Part shown: positions 35,437 to 46,164 of the stretch, piece after piece
Numbering within the stretch: the first letter of the stretch is position 1
How the letters are laid out: the number at the start of each line of letters is the position of its first letter
Source: Chamaea fasciata
Lineage: Eukaryota > Chordata > Aves > Passeriformes > Sylviidae
Direction of reading: 5' to 3'
Length of the DNA stretch: 64,000 nucleotides
Assembly: GCA_029207755.1 (NCBI GenBank)
Contig: JARCOQ010000006.1
Coordinates: 71,584,093 to 71,648,092 of the forward strand
The notes under the pieces: model-generated
What the model was told of the DNA's origin: nothing
What the model saw: only the letters and a program-made list of their open reading frames with translations
The model's database searches: none
Position numbers and translations under genes: made by a program

Positions 35437-35504
35437 GAGTTTTGTCGGTGCTCAGGGAAGGAGGGTTGCCGAGTTTTGTCGGTGCTCAGGGAAGGAGGGT
35501 TGCC
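35437..35504 (+). repeat. Perfect 34-bp tandem duplication
   Basis: A unit starting 'gagttttgtcggtgctcagg' at 35437-35470 is repeated exactly at 35471-35504. It lies about 80 bp downstream of the CpG island, so the promoter region carries two independent tandem duplications. Confidence 0.95.
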
Positions 35505-37966
35505 GTGGGGCGGCCTATGATGGCTCCGTGCTGAGGGCTCTGGAGCCTCTCCGGTGGGCTCTGGTGGGTACAGCCGTGGGGTACCACAGTGCAGGGGCTC
35601 TCAGGGCTGCCAGGATGGTGGGGACAGGACCTCAGGGTCTCCTGGGGCTGTCGGGGCTGATGTGGTTTCTGTCTCCTTCCCCGGGGGCTAAAGTGAGTTT
35701 TTCGGCTTCGTAGTGACGTTTTGGTTCTTTCTTTCCCACTTTAACATGTCTTAACGGCAGAATAGCCGTGTCAGAAATGTGGCCGTGTGCACTTGAGATG
35801 TAAAATGTGTGAGAGGATGCCATTAATTCACATATTTGAACAGCCTGGTTGGTTCTCCTTCCAAGTTACCACAGGCACTGGTGTGTCTTGCAGACGCGGG
35901 GCAGCCTGACATTGCTCTTCCAAAATATCTGTGCTTCCTGAAGTATATGTGTCACTGTCTGTGTTAAGTATATTTGAAAACAGCGACAGAAAGCATTATT
36001 GACGTCTTGATTTATTTCAAGTCTGCAGTACTATGTAAATTCTGGTAAATATGGCCAAGTCTGGCATCTTCAGCCTCACGACTGAAATGCTTGGGCTGCT
36101 GTGAAGGCAAGAGATGAAATGCCTGAGGAATGCCAACGGGGTGTTTCAGGTGAAGCTAAGATAAAAGCAGGCCCATGTATTCACTCAGGCTGCCCTCTCC
36201 AGCTGTAAGGGCACGGAGCTAATTAAGAATTCCTTTATCATGGCTTCTTTATTACCATTGTCTGAGTTCTTATCAGGGAAACTTGCGCTGCTGCATTGAC
36301 ATCTTTTCTTAAGAGCCTTTAGTTCCTAAAGTAAAAACTAAAATGCTCTTAAGAGAGGCTTACTATATAAAATAAATATGACATTTTAGCTGTATTGCTT
36401 TTAAGCTCCTCCCACTCTTTCGGATAATTCTGAAGCAGCTTTGTGCTGTCACTTTTTCAGCTGACTTCAAGATTACTTTGTATAAAATCCATGGTTGTTT
36501 TTTCAGCACCTACCAAATTGCATGTATCTTAACTGAGTTACATTTTTGCCTGGTCCTTGCTCTTAAGGTACAGACCTATCCCTAATGGGAGCAAATACTG
36601 AGTTCTGTGGGAGGTTCTGTCTTCTGTAAACTGGCAAACATCTGCTTAGCAGTACCTTTATTTTAGTGTTGCCTCAAGCGAAAGGGAGAAGGATTAAGTC
36701 TGATGTTGCAGCAGCAAAAAATGGAGAGAAAAGGAGATGAAAGGTGTAAGCCTAGACAAAACTTTGGTATTGGTAGCAGGAAGACACGGTGTTTTGTGTG
36801 ATGGCTGTGAAGCTGTTTCTGAACCAAGTTGTTGATACAGTGGTTAAAGTACAAGGTGACTGCAGGGGGCTGAGGCGCTGGAGTCTGTAAGGTGGGGGAA
36901 AGGAATGAATGCAAAAATTTACTGCAAGCTTCTAAAGCTTTTTGTACCAGAAATTTTCTTTTATGCCAGCCAGCCTGTGTCTTGGGGCCTTGAAGTGTTT
37001 GGGCCCTGGGTTTTGTAACGCCATTTCGCATCCCGTAAAGGGTTATTAGTGGCTTTGTACGTGCATGCTGGGGAATTTTCAAGTCAGACTTGTAAATCAG
37101 TTCAGAAGATGTTGGGGAGGACCCTTTCAGAATTTGGCTGCTCGGGCTCACAGCCTCCCAAATCCGAGGGTCTCTCTGAAAGCAGCTTGGCTTCCCCGTG
37201 GTCGGATCGTGTTACAAACCCTGCTTTGTGCTGAGTCTCAGATCTGTGCACGGCGGGGACGAGCCCTCGGGTTTGACACAGCCAAATGAATCTTTATCTA
37301 AAGGCAGCACATTTCTCCCTTTTGGATACAGTTTTAAGAGCCAGAGTACAAAGTATTGACTGAACCCAACCAGTCATGGGTGGCGATAAAATGCTCCAAA
37401 TCCCTGCCTGGGAAAGCTGCTAGAAGAAACTTGTGTCTGCTTCTGACCCTTTCCTTTGTCTCTGCTGGTGAAAGGAGATGGTCCAAGCAGACTGCAGCAG
37501 AAATACTCCTCTGATGGGAACTGACAGCTCCTTGACCACATTCCCTAAACAATACCCGTAACAGAGAAAGGCATGTCATGTAGTTTTGAATATTTCCCAT
37601 CTTAAAAAAAAGGCTGAAGCTAAAGGCCTTTCTTAATTGCCAAAATGACAATGGTTTCTATTGTGCAGGGACATCCACTTCAGAAACTCTTACGCTGGTG
37701 TTTGTCAATGGCCAAATGTGAAAATTAAATGCATGCAACGCCACGGAGAATGACTGTCATGAGAGTTCCCTCCTGTGACAAGGAGTCTAAAAGCTAAAGC
37801 AGCTGAAAATTTAATGTCCATTATAGTGTGGAAGACTTGCTTTCAATTAAACTAGGTGTAGCACTTAATGGAGAGCTTAAAGGGGGAGAGTTTTCTTCAT
37901 GACTTTTCTGCAAATGTGTGTGGACTGCTTTGTAGTTCTATTGGTGCTCCCCAGTTTTTTGCTCCT
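35505..37966. other. Noncoding stretch, nothing recognised
   Basis: GC content falls off from the CpG island over the first 300 bp and is then ordinary. A 162-codon minus-strand frame (36663-37151) is the longest, but its composition is uneven, it has no domain, and two plus-strand frames overlap its upstream end. It is not accepted. Confidence 0.5.
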
Positions 37967-38118
37967 AGAAGCTGTGGCTGCCCCATCCCTGGGTGTGTTG
38001 GAGGCCAGGCTGGATGGGGCTTGGAGCAACCTGGTCTAGTGGAAGGTGTCCCTGCCCATGGCAGAGGAATAGACTAAATAGCCTTTAAAGTCCCTTCCAA
38101 CCCAGACCATTCTGTAAT
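37967..38118 (+). mobile_element. CR1 LINE 3'-end fragment (sense)
   Basis: The segment runs from 'agctgtggctgccccatccc' through 'ggaggccaggctggatgggg', 'aacctggtctagtggaaggt', 'tgtccctgcccatggcag' and 'tttaaagtcccttccaaccc' to 'accattctgtaattt'. Order and content match the avian CR1 3' region in the sense direction almost throughout. This is the clearest CR1 copy in the window. Confidence 0.92.
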
Positions 38119-40257
38119 TTCTCTTTGCATGCCACAAAAGAGAAATCTAGCACTTTTTTTTTGGTGGAATATGAAATGTCAGTTGTCTTTTTCCTTCGTG
38201 ACAACGTTTTAATAAATTCTTCGGGTACTTTTCATTCAGTTGCTCTGAGAAAACATAATAAAAATCTGAAATCTTTCTCGTAAATAATGCATGTGTAGAC
38301 TGCAGAAAAGCCTTATTTCACCAGGCCAGTGTCTGCTTCAGACAGTAGGTGTGGAAGAATCAAAAACCCAGTGCAGTGAGGGATCTTCTGCACTGGCCGA
38401 ACAGCAGTCCAACGAGAAAACAGTGTTGCTGGCAGTTTGATTTCTGACTTAGCTCTCAACTTCTTCACCTTCAGGGATCCTGGAGTTCCTCCATCTTGCA
38501 AAAATGGGCAGAGAGACACTGAGGCTGTACGGAGTCACCATGTTCCTCCCGCAGAATTATCAGGTGTGTCCGTTCCTGGACTTGGATACAGTGGGGGAGG
38601 ATGAAGTGAGCAGAGGTGTGAGGGCAGGGAAGGGGAGACAGAAGAAAGAAATGAGAGAAAAGAGAAACAGAGCTGTGAGCACCCATTGCTCTGCAGCATT
38701 ACACCGGCTGCAGCCACAGTCGAGTTTTTCCAGGACTCATCAGGTCACACAGATGTTGAACTGAAACACTGACACGTATCTAGGTGGGAGCTATGAACTC
38801 GTGTGTTACCTGTGCAATGTAAATGCAGCTCTGCTTGATTCTGTTGATCGTGCAGAATTTTTTTTCTGTAAGACCCTCCCTCATTTCCTGGGAGAATCAA
38901 GTGCAAATAATGTTAACCTCAAGGTGCTGTGTGTTCAGTGCATGTGAATTTTTTAAAAAGGCTTAGTGCTTTAGGTAATCAGTGACAGTGGACTTAAACT
39001 TCTAATCAAACAAAAATAATCACTTGGCTTTTCTGTATATAGGTGAATGCTTATAGACACAAAAACTAGTTGAATGTGTAGCTGGGTGACCTTTAGCATA
39101 CACCGTCAAACTCCAGTGCCTTGAGCATGTATATGGAAATCTGATGATAGCTGAATAAAAATAGCTGTATTTCAATATGGATGAAACAAAGTCTTCCAGG
39201 GTGGGGAGAAAGGCAAAGAAGGTGAAGAGAAAAATATAATGTTTCTTGAAAATGACAGGCTGTTCTAGCAGGAACTTCCAGCTGAAATACTGGCCTGAGG
39301 CGCTTGTCGAGCATGGACTATTACACTCCAACCAGTTTAGCTTTTGCAAAACTATCATCAACAGCGAGCACTGAGAAGTGTCAGTCAGTGTTAGCCACAG
39401 GGAGCAGTGAGTGCTCCAGCTGAAACCTTGCACTCCCATCCTCCTCTACAGGCATGGCACTGCAAACATTCCCCTTGAACAGCTCCTTCAGGCACAGGGC
39501 AGAGGTGGAAATGGACAAGCTGCTTGGCAGTCCTGAAGGCTGGAGTCATTAAATAAAAACATTTTTTAAATTATTAATTTTTTTGTTACCTATTTTGCTG
39601 TCTTTCCTATGAGGTTTCTTCTGGTTTTCCTATTGATGTCCACGGTTACATATCAGCGCAGTGTTTGGAATGAGATTAAATGAGGAACATAGGATTAACC
39701 TTGTCCCTTGTGCATGGCTGGCTCAGTGTATGGTGCCTGGCTGATGACATGTATTCAAATTTGTGTGCATATCATATTTTCCCATGTCATTTTTAGAAGG
39801 ACAGAAAAGCTGTGTTCTGTGTTTCTGCTGTAGAAACTTTCCTGCTTTTGGAACAAAGTTAAAAGGGTAGGAATCCTATGGAGTTTTTTTTCATGGTAAG
39901 GTTCTGAAAGGTGAGTCTTGCCTGTTGAAGACTATCAATTTTCTCAATAATCTGAAAAGCATTTCAATGTTTTTGTGCTTGGCTTAGCAGAAAAAAAAAA
40001 TTGAACATCACATCAGCTTTGAGCACATTTTAACCTTCAGAATTTTTAACAAAGTGTTCTTCAGGGCAAACACAATTCTGTGCAATTGTACAAAAGCTTC
40101 CATGGGAGTCTCCTATGATTTCAGGGCTTCTATTGTGGCGTTTGGAAAACGTGAAGACAGTCTGGTTCCATGGACAGAGAAGAAGGGGAAAATGTGAGAA
40201 GACAGAACCTAGACGATTTGGAATGAATAATCCAAATTTGGCACACTAGAAGGAAAA
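38119..40257. other. Noncoding stretch, nothing recognised
   Basis: A segment at 38474-38564 has an acceptor-like 'cttcaccttcag' and a weak GTGTGT donor around an ATG-initiated frame, but the evidence is too thin for a call. A 139-codon minus-strand frame at 39020-39439 lacks domain features. Confidence 0.5.
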
Positions 40258-40377
40258 TTAAATAAACAAAGGAAAACACACCAAACCCCCCCCCCCAAAC
40301 CAACTAAACAAATTTTCTTAAAAAGCCAACAAAAAGCCATCAAAGAAGGAAACAAAAAACCCCCAAAACTTCTCCCC
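40258..40377 (+). repeat. A/C-rich low-complexity tract
   Basis: About 120 bases with almost no T outside one short patch, including a C12 run and AAAACCCCC words. It has the same strand-asymmetric look as 53899-53999 and 63146-63224. Confidence 0.75.
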
Positions 40378-41070
40378 AGATCAACTTGTTCAAGTACTTG
40401 AACAAGATTAGAGAGCAGCATAAAAGCAGATAGTTTATAGAGATGGTATATCAAAGAATGAAGAAAATGCTTTAAACTTTAAGGAGAAATGTTTTTTTTT
40501 ACAGAAACCTGAGCATGTTTCTCCACCAGTGCAGAACTAGTGAGTATCTTCAGGCAGAACACTGTGGGCAGGTATGCATGCAGCCTTCTTCAGTGCGGTG
40601 TGAATGGGGTATAGAGAGTATTAAAATGTTTGACACAATCATTTCCAGGGATTTATACAGCATTTAGTCTGTCATGAAATGACATACTGATAAAATTACT
40701 GCTAACAAGAATGCTTAATGTGCATTGGTAACTTTTGGGGATGTAATTGCAAGGGTGCAATCCTGCTTATTCTTGGGAAAAAAAAAATCTGTTTTACTTG
40801 GAGGGAATAGGATTACATTTCCACAGAGCAAAGAGTAGCTGGTATGTACTTAATAAATCTGCAACACAGCATAACGATGAAAGAAAATAGTTCATAGAAC
40901 ATCAAAGCCATTCTTCAACTTTTATTTGTTCCTACATCAGCTTTCAGTAGAAAAATTTTCACTTCTCTCTGCTCTGAATACGCTGTTAACTTTCTGCAAG
41001 TCTTGTAAGTTACATAAAGCTTGTTTGCCTCGGAACTTCTTTACAAAGGAAATTTTCTTCCTGACTTAAG
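40378..41070. other. Noncoding stretch, nothing recognised
   Basis: AT-rich, with an A9 run near 40779. No repeat family or exon is recognised. Confidence 0.5.
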
Positions 41071-41113
41071 GCCTAATGCTATCAGGCGAGGAGCAGCCTC
41101 CAATTTCTTAAAG
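41071..41113 (+). other. Weak candidate 43-nt exon
   Basis: A pyrimidine-rich acceptor ('ttttcttcctgacttaag') ends at 41070 and a good donor (TTAAAG|GTAAGA) follows 41113. One frame across it reads PNAIRRGAASNFLK and stays open on both sides. Splice-site pairs of this quality arise by chance in intronic DNA. Confidence 0.15.
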
Positions 41114-43149
41114 GTAAGAGTGTGCCTGCTTGGACATACCAAAGCCTTCAGGTTAAAACCCATAATGTTTGACATCTCGCTGCTATTAATGCTGAAAGAA
41201 AACTGAAGGGACCTGTAAATACATTTGAAAGTATGGGACTGTTCTTTTGTTTTTATGTATGTAAAACTTAAGGCATCGTTTGAATAAGAGGTTTTGACTG
41301 GAGGGTGCTGCACAGCAGTACTTGGCTGCAGTAGAATTAAGAGCTCACCCAGGGGTGAATGAGAAGTTCCGGGGGTTATGTGGGCAGGGCTTTATTCTGT
41401 AGCAGTTGGTAAAGCTCATTTTTTAACTGGAGTGAAGCTTTGCTCATAGCAGAAATCAAAAACAACAGGAAAGCTTTACCTGAGGTGCTGCTCAGCCACT
41501 TCCTTCCCCTCCCTCTGACACCCTTACTCTCCCTTCCTCTCACCTCTCTTAGTTCTTTTGAGCAGTTTTTCTTCTGTGGTCCCCTTTGACCTCCTATACC
41601 CCCGTCCCTGTGTTTTCCCACTATTTTTTTTCTGTTTATTCATTTGCCTCTCTGACTGAGGAGATCAAAAGCTGAACAAGATTTACTGCAACATTGAACT
41701 TCCCCAGAAAATCAGCTGCAGGGGATGGAAAGGGGGTTACGTGGTGTTGCAGTAGGAGCTCTGCTGTGGTTCTTGTAGAAGGGTCACCCTGTGAACATTT
41801 ATGGAGAGAGAGTTCAGGTGAAGGAAAAGTAATTCGGTGTTGTGCAGTTTAGGGGAGGATCTTCCCTGAGACACTGCTCAGTTGTGCAGGCAACAGCTTT
41901 GATATCATAGAGACAGGCTTGGAGTTTTTATAGGCAAGGCAGGGAGAAACTCTTTTGGAGCCTGCCTGATGTTTCCCTGCCCAGCTCAGGAAATGGCTCA
42001 GCAGCCAGAACAGCACTGGTGGTGATGTGCAGCAAAATTGGCTTCCAGAGCACTGGTAACCTTGGAGCTTTGTGACAAAGCTGTGATAAAAGTGGCATTC
42101 AAGGTCAATCTTTTTGCCTTTGTTTCATTTAAAAGAGAAAAGTGTGAGCAAGTCTTTTCCTCAAGTTATTCTAGTGGAAAAGCATTGCTGCTTTTAGGAT
42201 GGAGTTCATCAGACTGGATATCCATGGATGTTTTGCTACAGAATCATTTTCCTTTGTAATGAGGGAAAGTTGTTTAGCCATTATCAGTAAATAGTGCATC
42301 TTAAAAAACTTGATGCTTTTCCTGACATTTTAATCTCTTTTTATATCCCAGAAAGCAAATAGCATCATGATTTTTCCCAAAGTATTAGTGAGATTTATTT
42401 TAAACCCACACAACCAAGCCGCGTAAACAGGTGTTAAGTCCTTTGGTGATGGCTCTAAAGTAATGTGAAATTTTTTTTCTGCCAAAGTGCTTTTCATCTT
42501 ACACTAGGATTATATGACTTTCTGTGCCTCATATAGGATTAAATTTTTAACTGTCAGAAAGTTTTTTGGAAATTATTTGTACTTTTTGTAGTCAGGGTCC
42601 GTACGCGACTTGTTCATTAGGTAAAGACCATCTCCCTAACAACGGGCTGGTGCAGGACACATCTTTAACTGCAGATTTTGAAGTGTGCTAATTGTGGTTG
42701 TGGCCTGGTTGAGACAGTCTCTCAAGGCATGCAGATATTTAATAGCATTGAACCTTTGTCTTCGTTAGAGTGTCTGTTCTAAAAGCTTGCTGTGCATGAC
42801 TTAAAACATTAAAAAACGACAGGAAAGTTAACAGCTCTCGCAGTTACAGATAGATAAATAGCAGTTCCAGTGAAAACGTTAAATATTTTCTATGGCATCA
42901 TAGCTTTTTTGCTTTTCTGCTGCCCTGTGTAATAGCAAGAGGCATCTGTGTGCTGCCGCTGAGATTGAGACCCTCTGCAGTCTCTTTGCTGGCTGTATTT
43001 CATTAACTTTTATAAACCTCTTGCCTTCAATAACAGCAAATGAAACTCCGGCACAATGTCTCCCTCTAGGCCACAGACAACTGCAACTTGCAATAATTCA
43101 GCGCTGGAGTTGAATAAAAGACAAATTGTTCTGTCACCTGTCAGTAGCT
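41114..43149. other. Noncoding stretch with pyrimidine-rich patch
   Basis: 41500-41640 is strongly pyrimidine-rich on the plus strand (C/T blocks). No repeat family, RNA gene or accepted exon is seen. Confidence 0.5.
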
Positions 43150-43182
43150 ACAATACATCAGGCAGTAATGCCGGGTACTTAC

Positions 43183-43460
43183 GGCGGGAGAAGCGGGGCT
43201 ATTTCCAATTACTGCCAGCTCCTTAATTACCCGCGGCGCGGCTCCGGCTCCGAGCGTGCTGCAAGGCACTGCTTCCTGCTTGGCCCCAGGCCTGGGCTTC
43301 CTGTGGCACCAGAAACAAAACCTGTGGTGGCGGTGGTTTTTCTGGGGTAGTTCGAGGAGGCACAAGGGGTGATAAACTCGGTTCTACCTTCTGCACGGCG
43401 TGTGGTTGTGTACGGCAGGGCTGAACCTGGGCGGAGCGCAGCGACCACAAGCGCGCTCAA
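43183..43460 (-). promoter_or_regulatory. GC-rich block with minus-strand GTAAGT donor
   Basis: GC and CpG density rise between about 43165 and 43460 (CCGCGGCGCGGC near 43232 is the peak). On the minus strand a GTAAGT donor would end an exon at 43183, so the block could be a promoter and first exon reading leftwards. The exon side of the donor (GCC) is not consensus. Overlapping open frames on both strands look compositional. This is weaker than the blocks at 4 kb and 35 kb. Confidence 0.3.
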
Positions 43461-43958
43461 CCTTCTGCTTTCTTAGGAGCAGACTTTATGAGATCTTGCT
43501 CAAAGCAGAACAAGGTGTGAGCCTTCCAGGCAGCTTGACACGGGGGCTCTCTGATATTCTCCAGCATTTGTTTATTCTCCTCATAATGGTCTGTGTTGCA
43601 CGTAGCACGTTAGTACTGCCTGAGAAGGGATTCTGGTGACAAGTCCTGATTAACCCTGCTCTAAGGAGTGGCAGAAACGGTGTTCTCATAGCGTCCACAC
43701 CAGACAGGTTTGCCTGGTTTGCCTTGTTTTACCCTCTTGAACTGATGCAGCTTGTTTTATTTTCTAGCAAGTGTTTTGATTCGTTTTGTTGGGTTTTATT
43801 TTTTTAAAAACTTCCTAAGACTCCAGCACGTCACTGCTTTTTCAGTCTGACGAAGAATTTGATGCTGAAAGGCAGCCTACTGAGAAGTCATCTGTAAATC
43901 CCAAAAAGAAAGCAAGTTTTCATGTTTTCTTTTTCATGACTACAGAGCATTATTTCTG
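43461..43958. other. Noncoding stretch, nothing recognised
   Basis: Returns to ordinary composition. Short open frames on both strands overlap each other, and none is accepted. Confidence 0.5.
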
Positions 43959-43983
43959 CCACACACACACACACAAAAAAAAA
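43959..43983 (+). repeat. (CA)n microsatellite with poly(A)
   Basis: About eight CA units run straight into an A-rich stretch of about ten bases. Confidence 0.92.
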
Positions 43984-44125
43984 TCCCCCAAAGTCTGTCA
44001 TTTGAGTAAAGGAGAGGATGGTTTTCTTGAGCCTGTCTCTCTTGTTCTGGGAGGACTTAGCTATTCAGGTTTCAGAACTGAACCAACCTTGTTTGATAGG
44101 TGTTGCCATCACGTGTGTGTGGGGT

Positions 44126-44198
44126 TGTCCTGGTTTGGGCTGGATAGAGGGAATTTTCTTTGTGGTGGCCTGTATGGTGCCATGTTTCGCTGTGTTAA
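44126..44198 (+). mobile_element. Possible LTR relic of an avian endogenous retrovirus
   Basis: 'tgtcctggtttgggctggat' is followed by an 'agagggaattttctttgtgg' block, then 'tggcctgtatggtgccatgt' and 'ttcgctgtgtt'. The order resembles the start of a widespread avian LTR (TGTCCTGGTTTNGGCTGGGATAGAG, TTAATTTTCTTC, TAGCTGGTATGGTGCTGTGTTTTG). Only about 73 bp remains. No second LTR, internal genes or target-site duplication is seen, so it would be a decayed fragment. The family is assigned from memory only. Confidence 0.55.
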
Positions 44199-45942
44199 GG
44201 CCTAGGTGCCCACCATGGTTAAATTCCAATCGGGGCTATGCCCAGTTCAGAAAAACTGCATGGATCCTGGGAGCTAAAAGTTACCTGATTTAATGCTGTC
44301 AGTCCTTAAGTTGTACTTTGCAGAATTATACAAAAACGCTTCTGTGATTTATTGCGCAGCTGGTTATCGGGAAAGGACAAATATATTTCAGGCTTGCCAA
44401 GTAATGTATGCATACAGCAAGCTGCTTTGTCAATGTCACATTAATTATCCAATAATATTGGACTTAATTCTTGGTGTAAACTTAGATGTGCAGTCCCTTG
44501 CATCATAATAAATCAGGTACTAAGCCATACCTGTTACTGCAAAAATGTTTCTAGTAAAGTTTATCTCCCCGATTAGCTGAAAAATGAATAGGAAGAGATT
44601 CTCCTGTCCTCTGTTTATTTCCTCAGGTATTAGAAATATATTTCATTCATGGTGTGGACAGATTTCACTGTATAATAAACACCAACACAGGATGGTTTTG
44701 TTGCAAAAGTCACAGTCTAATTAGAAGATCCCATTTTCCTGTTTCTGGTCTAGGTTTCAGTAAAGAGATGAGCTGTAATCGTTGCATCCAGTTTCCCTGA
44801 TCTTTATCAGGATTCTCTGCAGCTAACCTTAGAATAACTGTTTCTGTTTTGAAAACCCCTTTATTCAAATGAATCCTTCCGATTTTAATTCTTGTTTTTA
44901 AAAAATACTTAAGCGACAACAACAGATCATAAAAACAAAAACCTGTCTTCTAAGTATGTAGGAACTGAGAGAAAGCATCATAACTTGCTGTTGCTCTGCT
45001 GGAACAAACTGTGAAAATTATCTAGTTTTGGTCTTTGTTTTATGCTTAGAGAAAAAAGAAATAGAACAAAAAGAGACCGGTTGTAAGAAACACTGGCTGT
45101 TTTGGGATTTATTTTCTTTTGCAATTGAAAAGTGGTAAACCTAGTTACCCTCTGACTATCAAAAACCTGCAGTCTGTCAAAATATTATAGTACAAAGTAA
45201 GATGGACAAACCATTGCATCTGATGAATGGGAACTGGGAAAAGAAAATCGGGTTAGAGAAACATAAGAGAAAAAAGGAGGAATGCTTTGTTTCCTGGCAA
45301 CTTTCTTGCAACACGGTGCAGTCCAGAGATGCTTCTCTCTAAATTCATTCGATGTGACAGTGATGTGAAATTCCACAGCTTGTATTGCAAGCTATCCTTT
45401 TTGTCCAGACAGTCTAAAGCTCTGCTCGTGACAGCACAGCAAAGAAACCCAGGAGGTGATATAGCTTCCCTTCTAATTGGTAACTTTGCATTTGTTGCTG
45501 GTGTTAGTGATGAGTAACCCAGAGCTGTTATTATAGATGCTGGGATGGCTTCTCTGCTGCATTCTTTCTCCCTCAGTCAGTAGACACAGAGGGACCGTCA
45601 GGGTACAAGATTTGACTCTCAATGTGTCTAGCTCCACGCTTGTTTAAAGCCATCCAAATAATTTCCTAATATCAGCAGGTGCTTTTCAGGAATTTGCCAA
45701 ATAACTTAAGACAGCAAAGACTTGGGCAGTGCCTTCTGTCCGTGTGGCTTTAGATGCAGTATGTGAGTCAGAGAAGTCAGAGTTCAGACTATATTTTGAA
45801 GAAAGACACAAAAAAGGCAGCCCAAACACTACACCACCACCCACAAATTAGACAAATAGGCTTTAGAAGTATGCTGTGTTTGCTGTAGAATACCTCTGTT
45901 CTAAAAATACCTTCTAATGACCTCTTGACTTTGTCTCTACAG
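44199..45942. other. Noncoding stretch, nothing recognised
   Basis: AT-rich, with open frames of 60-90 codons lacking domain features. No named repeat. Confidence 0.5.
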
Positions 45943-46064
45943 AAAAACCTGCCAAGAGTACCCAGCTGACCACCCTGATCCTGCTTTACAGAGCAAAACT
46001 TACTCTTCAGGAAGTCCTTGAGCAGTGATGCCACAGTGTCCTGCCTGCACCTACTCTTTCTAAG
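45943..46064 (+). other. Candidate 122-nt exon, probably noncoding or UTR
   Basis: A strong acceptor (pyrimidine-rich 'cttgactttgtctctacag') ends at 45942 and a strong donor (CTAAG|GTAAGC) follows 46064. All three plus-strand frames contain a stop, so it is not an internal coding exon. It could be a 5'-UTR or lncRNA exon. The next candidate lies only 52 bases downstream, so the two may be alternatives. Confidence 0.25.
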
Positions 46065-46116
46065 GTAAGCCCACAGGAAAGAACAGTGACTGGAGGGCTG
46101 TGTTGTGTCCTGACAG

Positions 46117-46161
46117 AAGTCCTGCTCCCAAAGATCCTGGAAAATGGTTGATCAGGTTAAG
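46117..46161 (+). other. Candidate 45-nt exon with possible start codon
   Basis: An acceptor ('gtgttgtgtcctgacag') ends at 46116 and a near-perfect donor (TTAAG|GTAAGT) follows 46161. An ATG at 46144 in good Kozak context (A at -3, G at +4) would begin MVDQVK and run in frame across the junction. This could be a first coding exon of a plus-strand gene driven from an upstream promoter such as the island at 35 kb. No downstream coding exon was identified, so the link is speculative. Confidence 0.22.
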
Positions 46162-46164
46162 GTA

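Noticed and set aside
36663..37151. 162-codon minus-strand open frame
   Set aside because: No domain, uneven composition with P- and H-rich patches, overlapped by plus-strand frames, and no promoter or splice context.
38474..38564. Acceptor-like site, ATG frame and GTGTGT donor
   Set aside because: The donor is weak, the peptide has no recognised match, and the local DNA is ordinary.
39020..39439. 139-codon minus-strand open frame
   Set aside because: Cys/Ser/Phe-rich composition typical of noncoding translation; no splice support.
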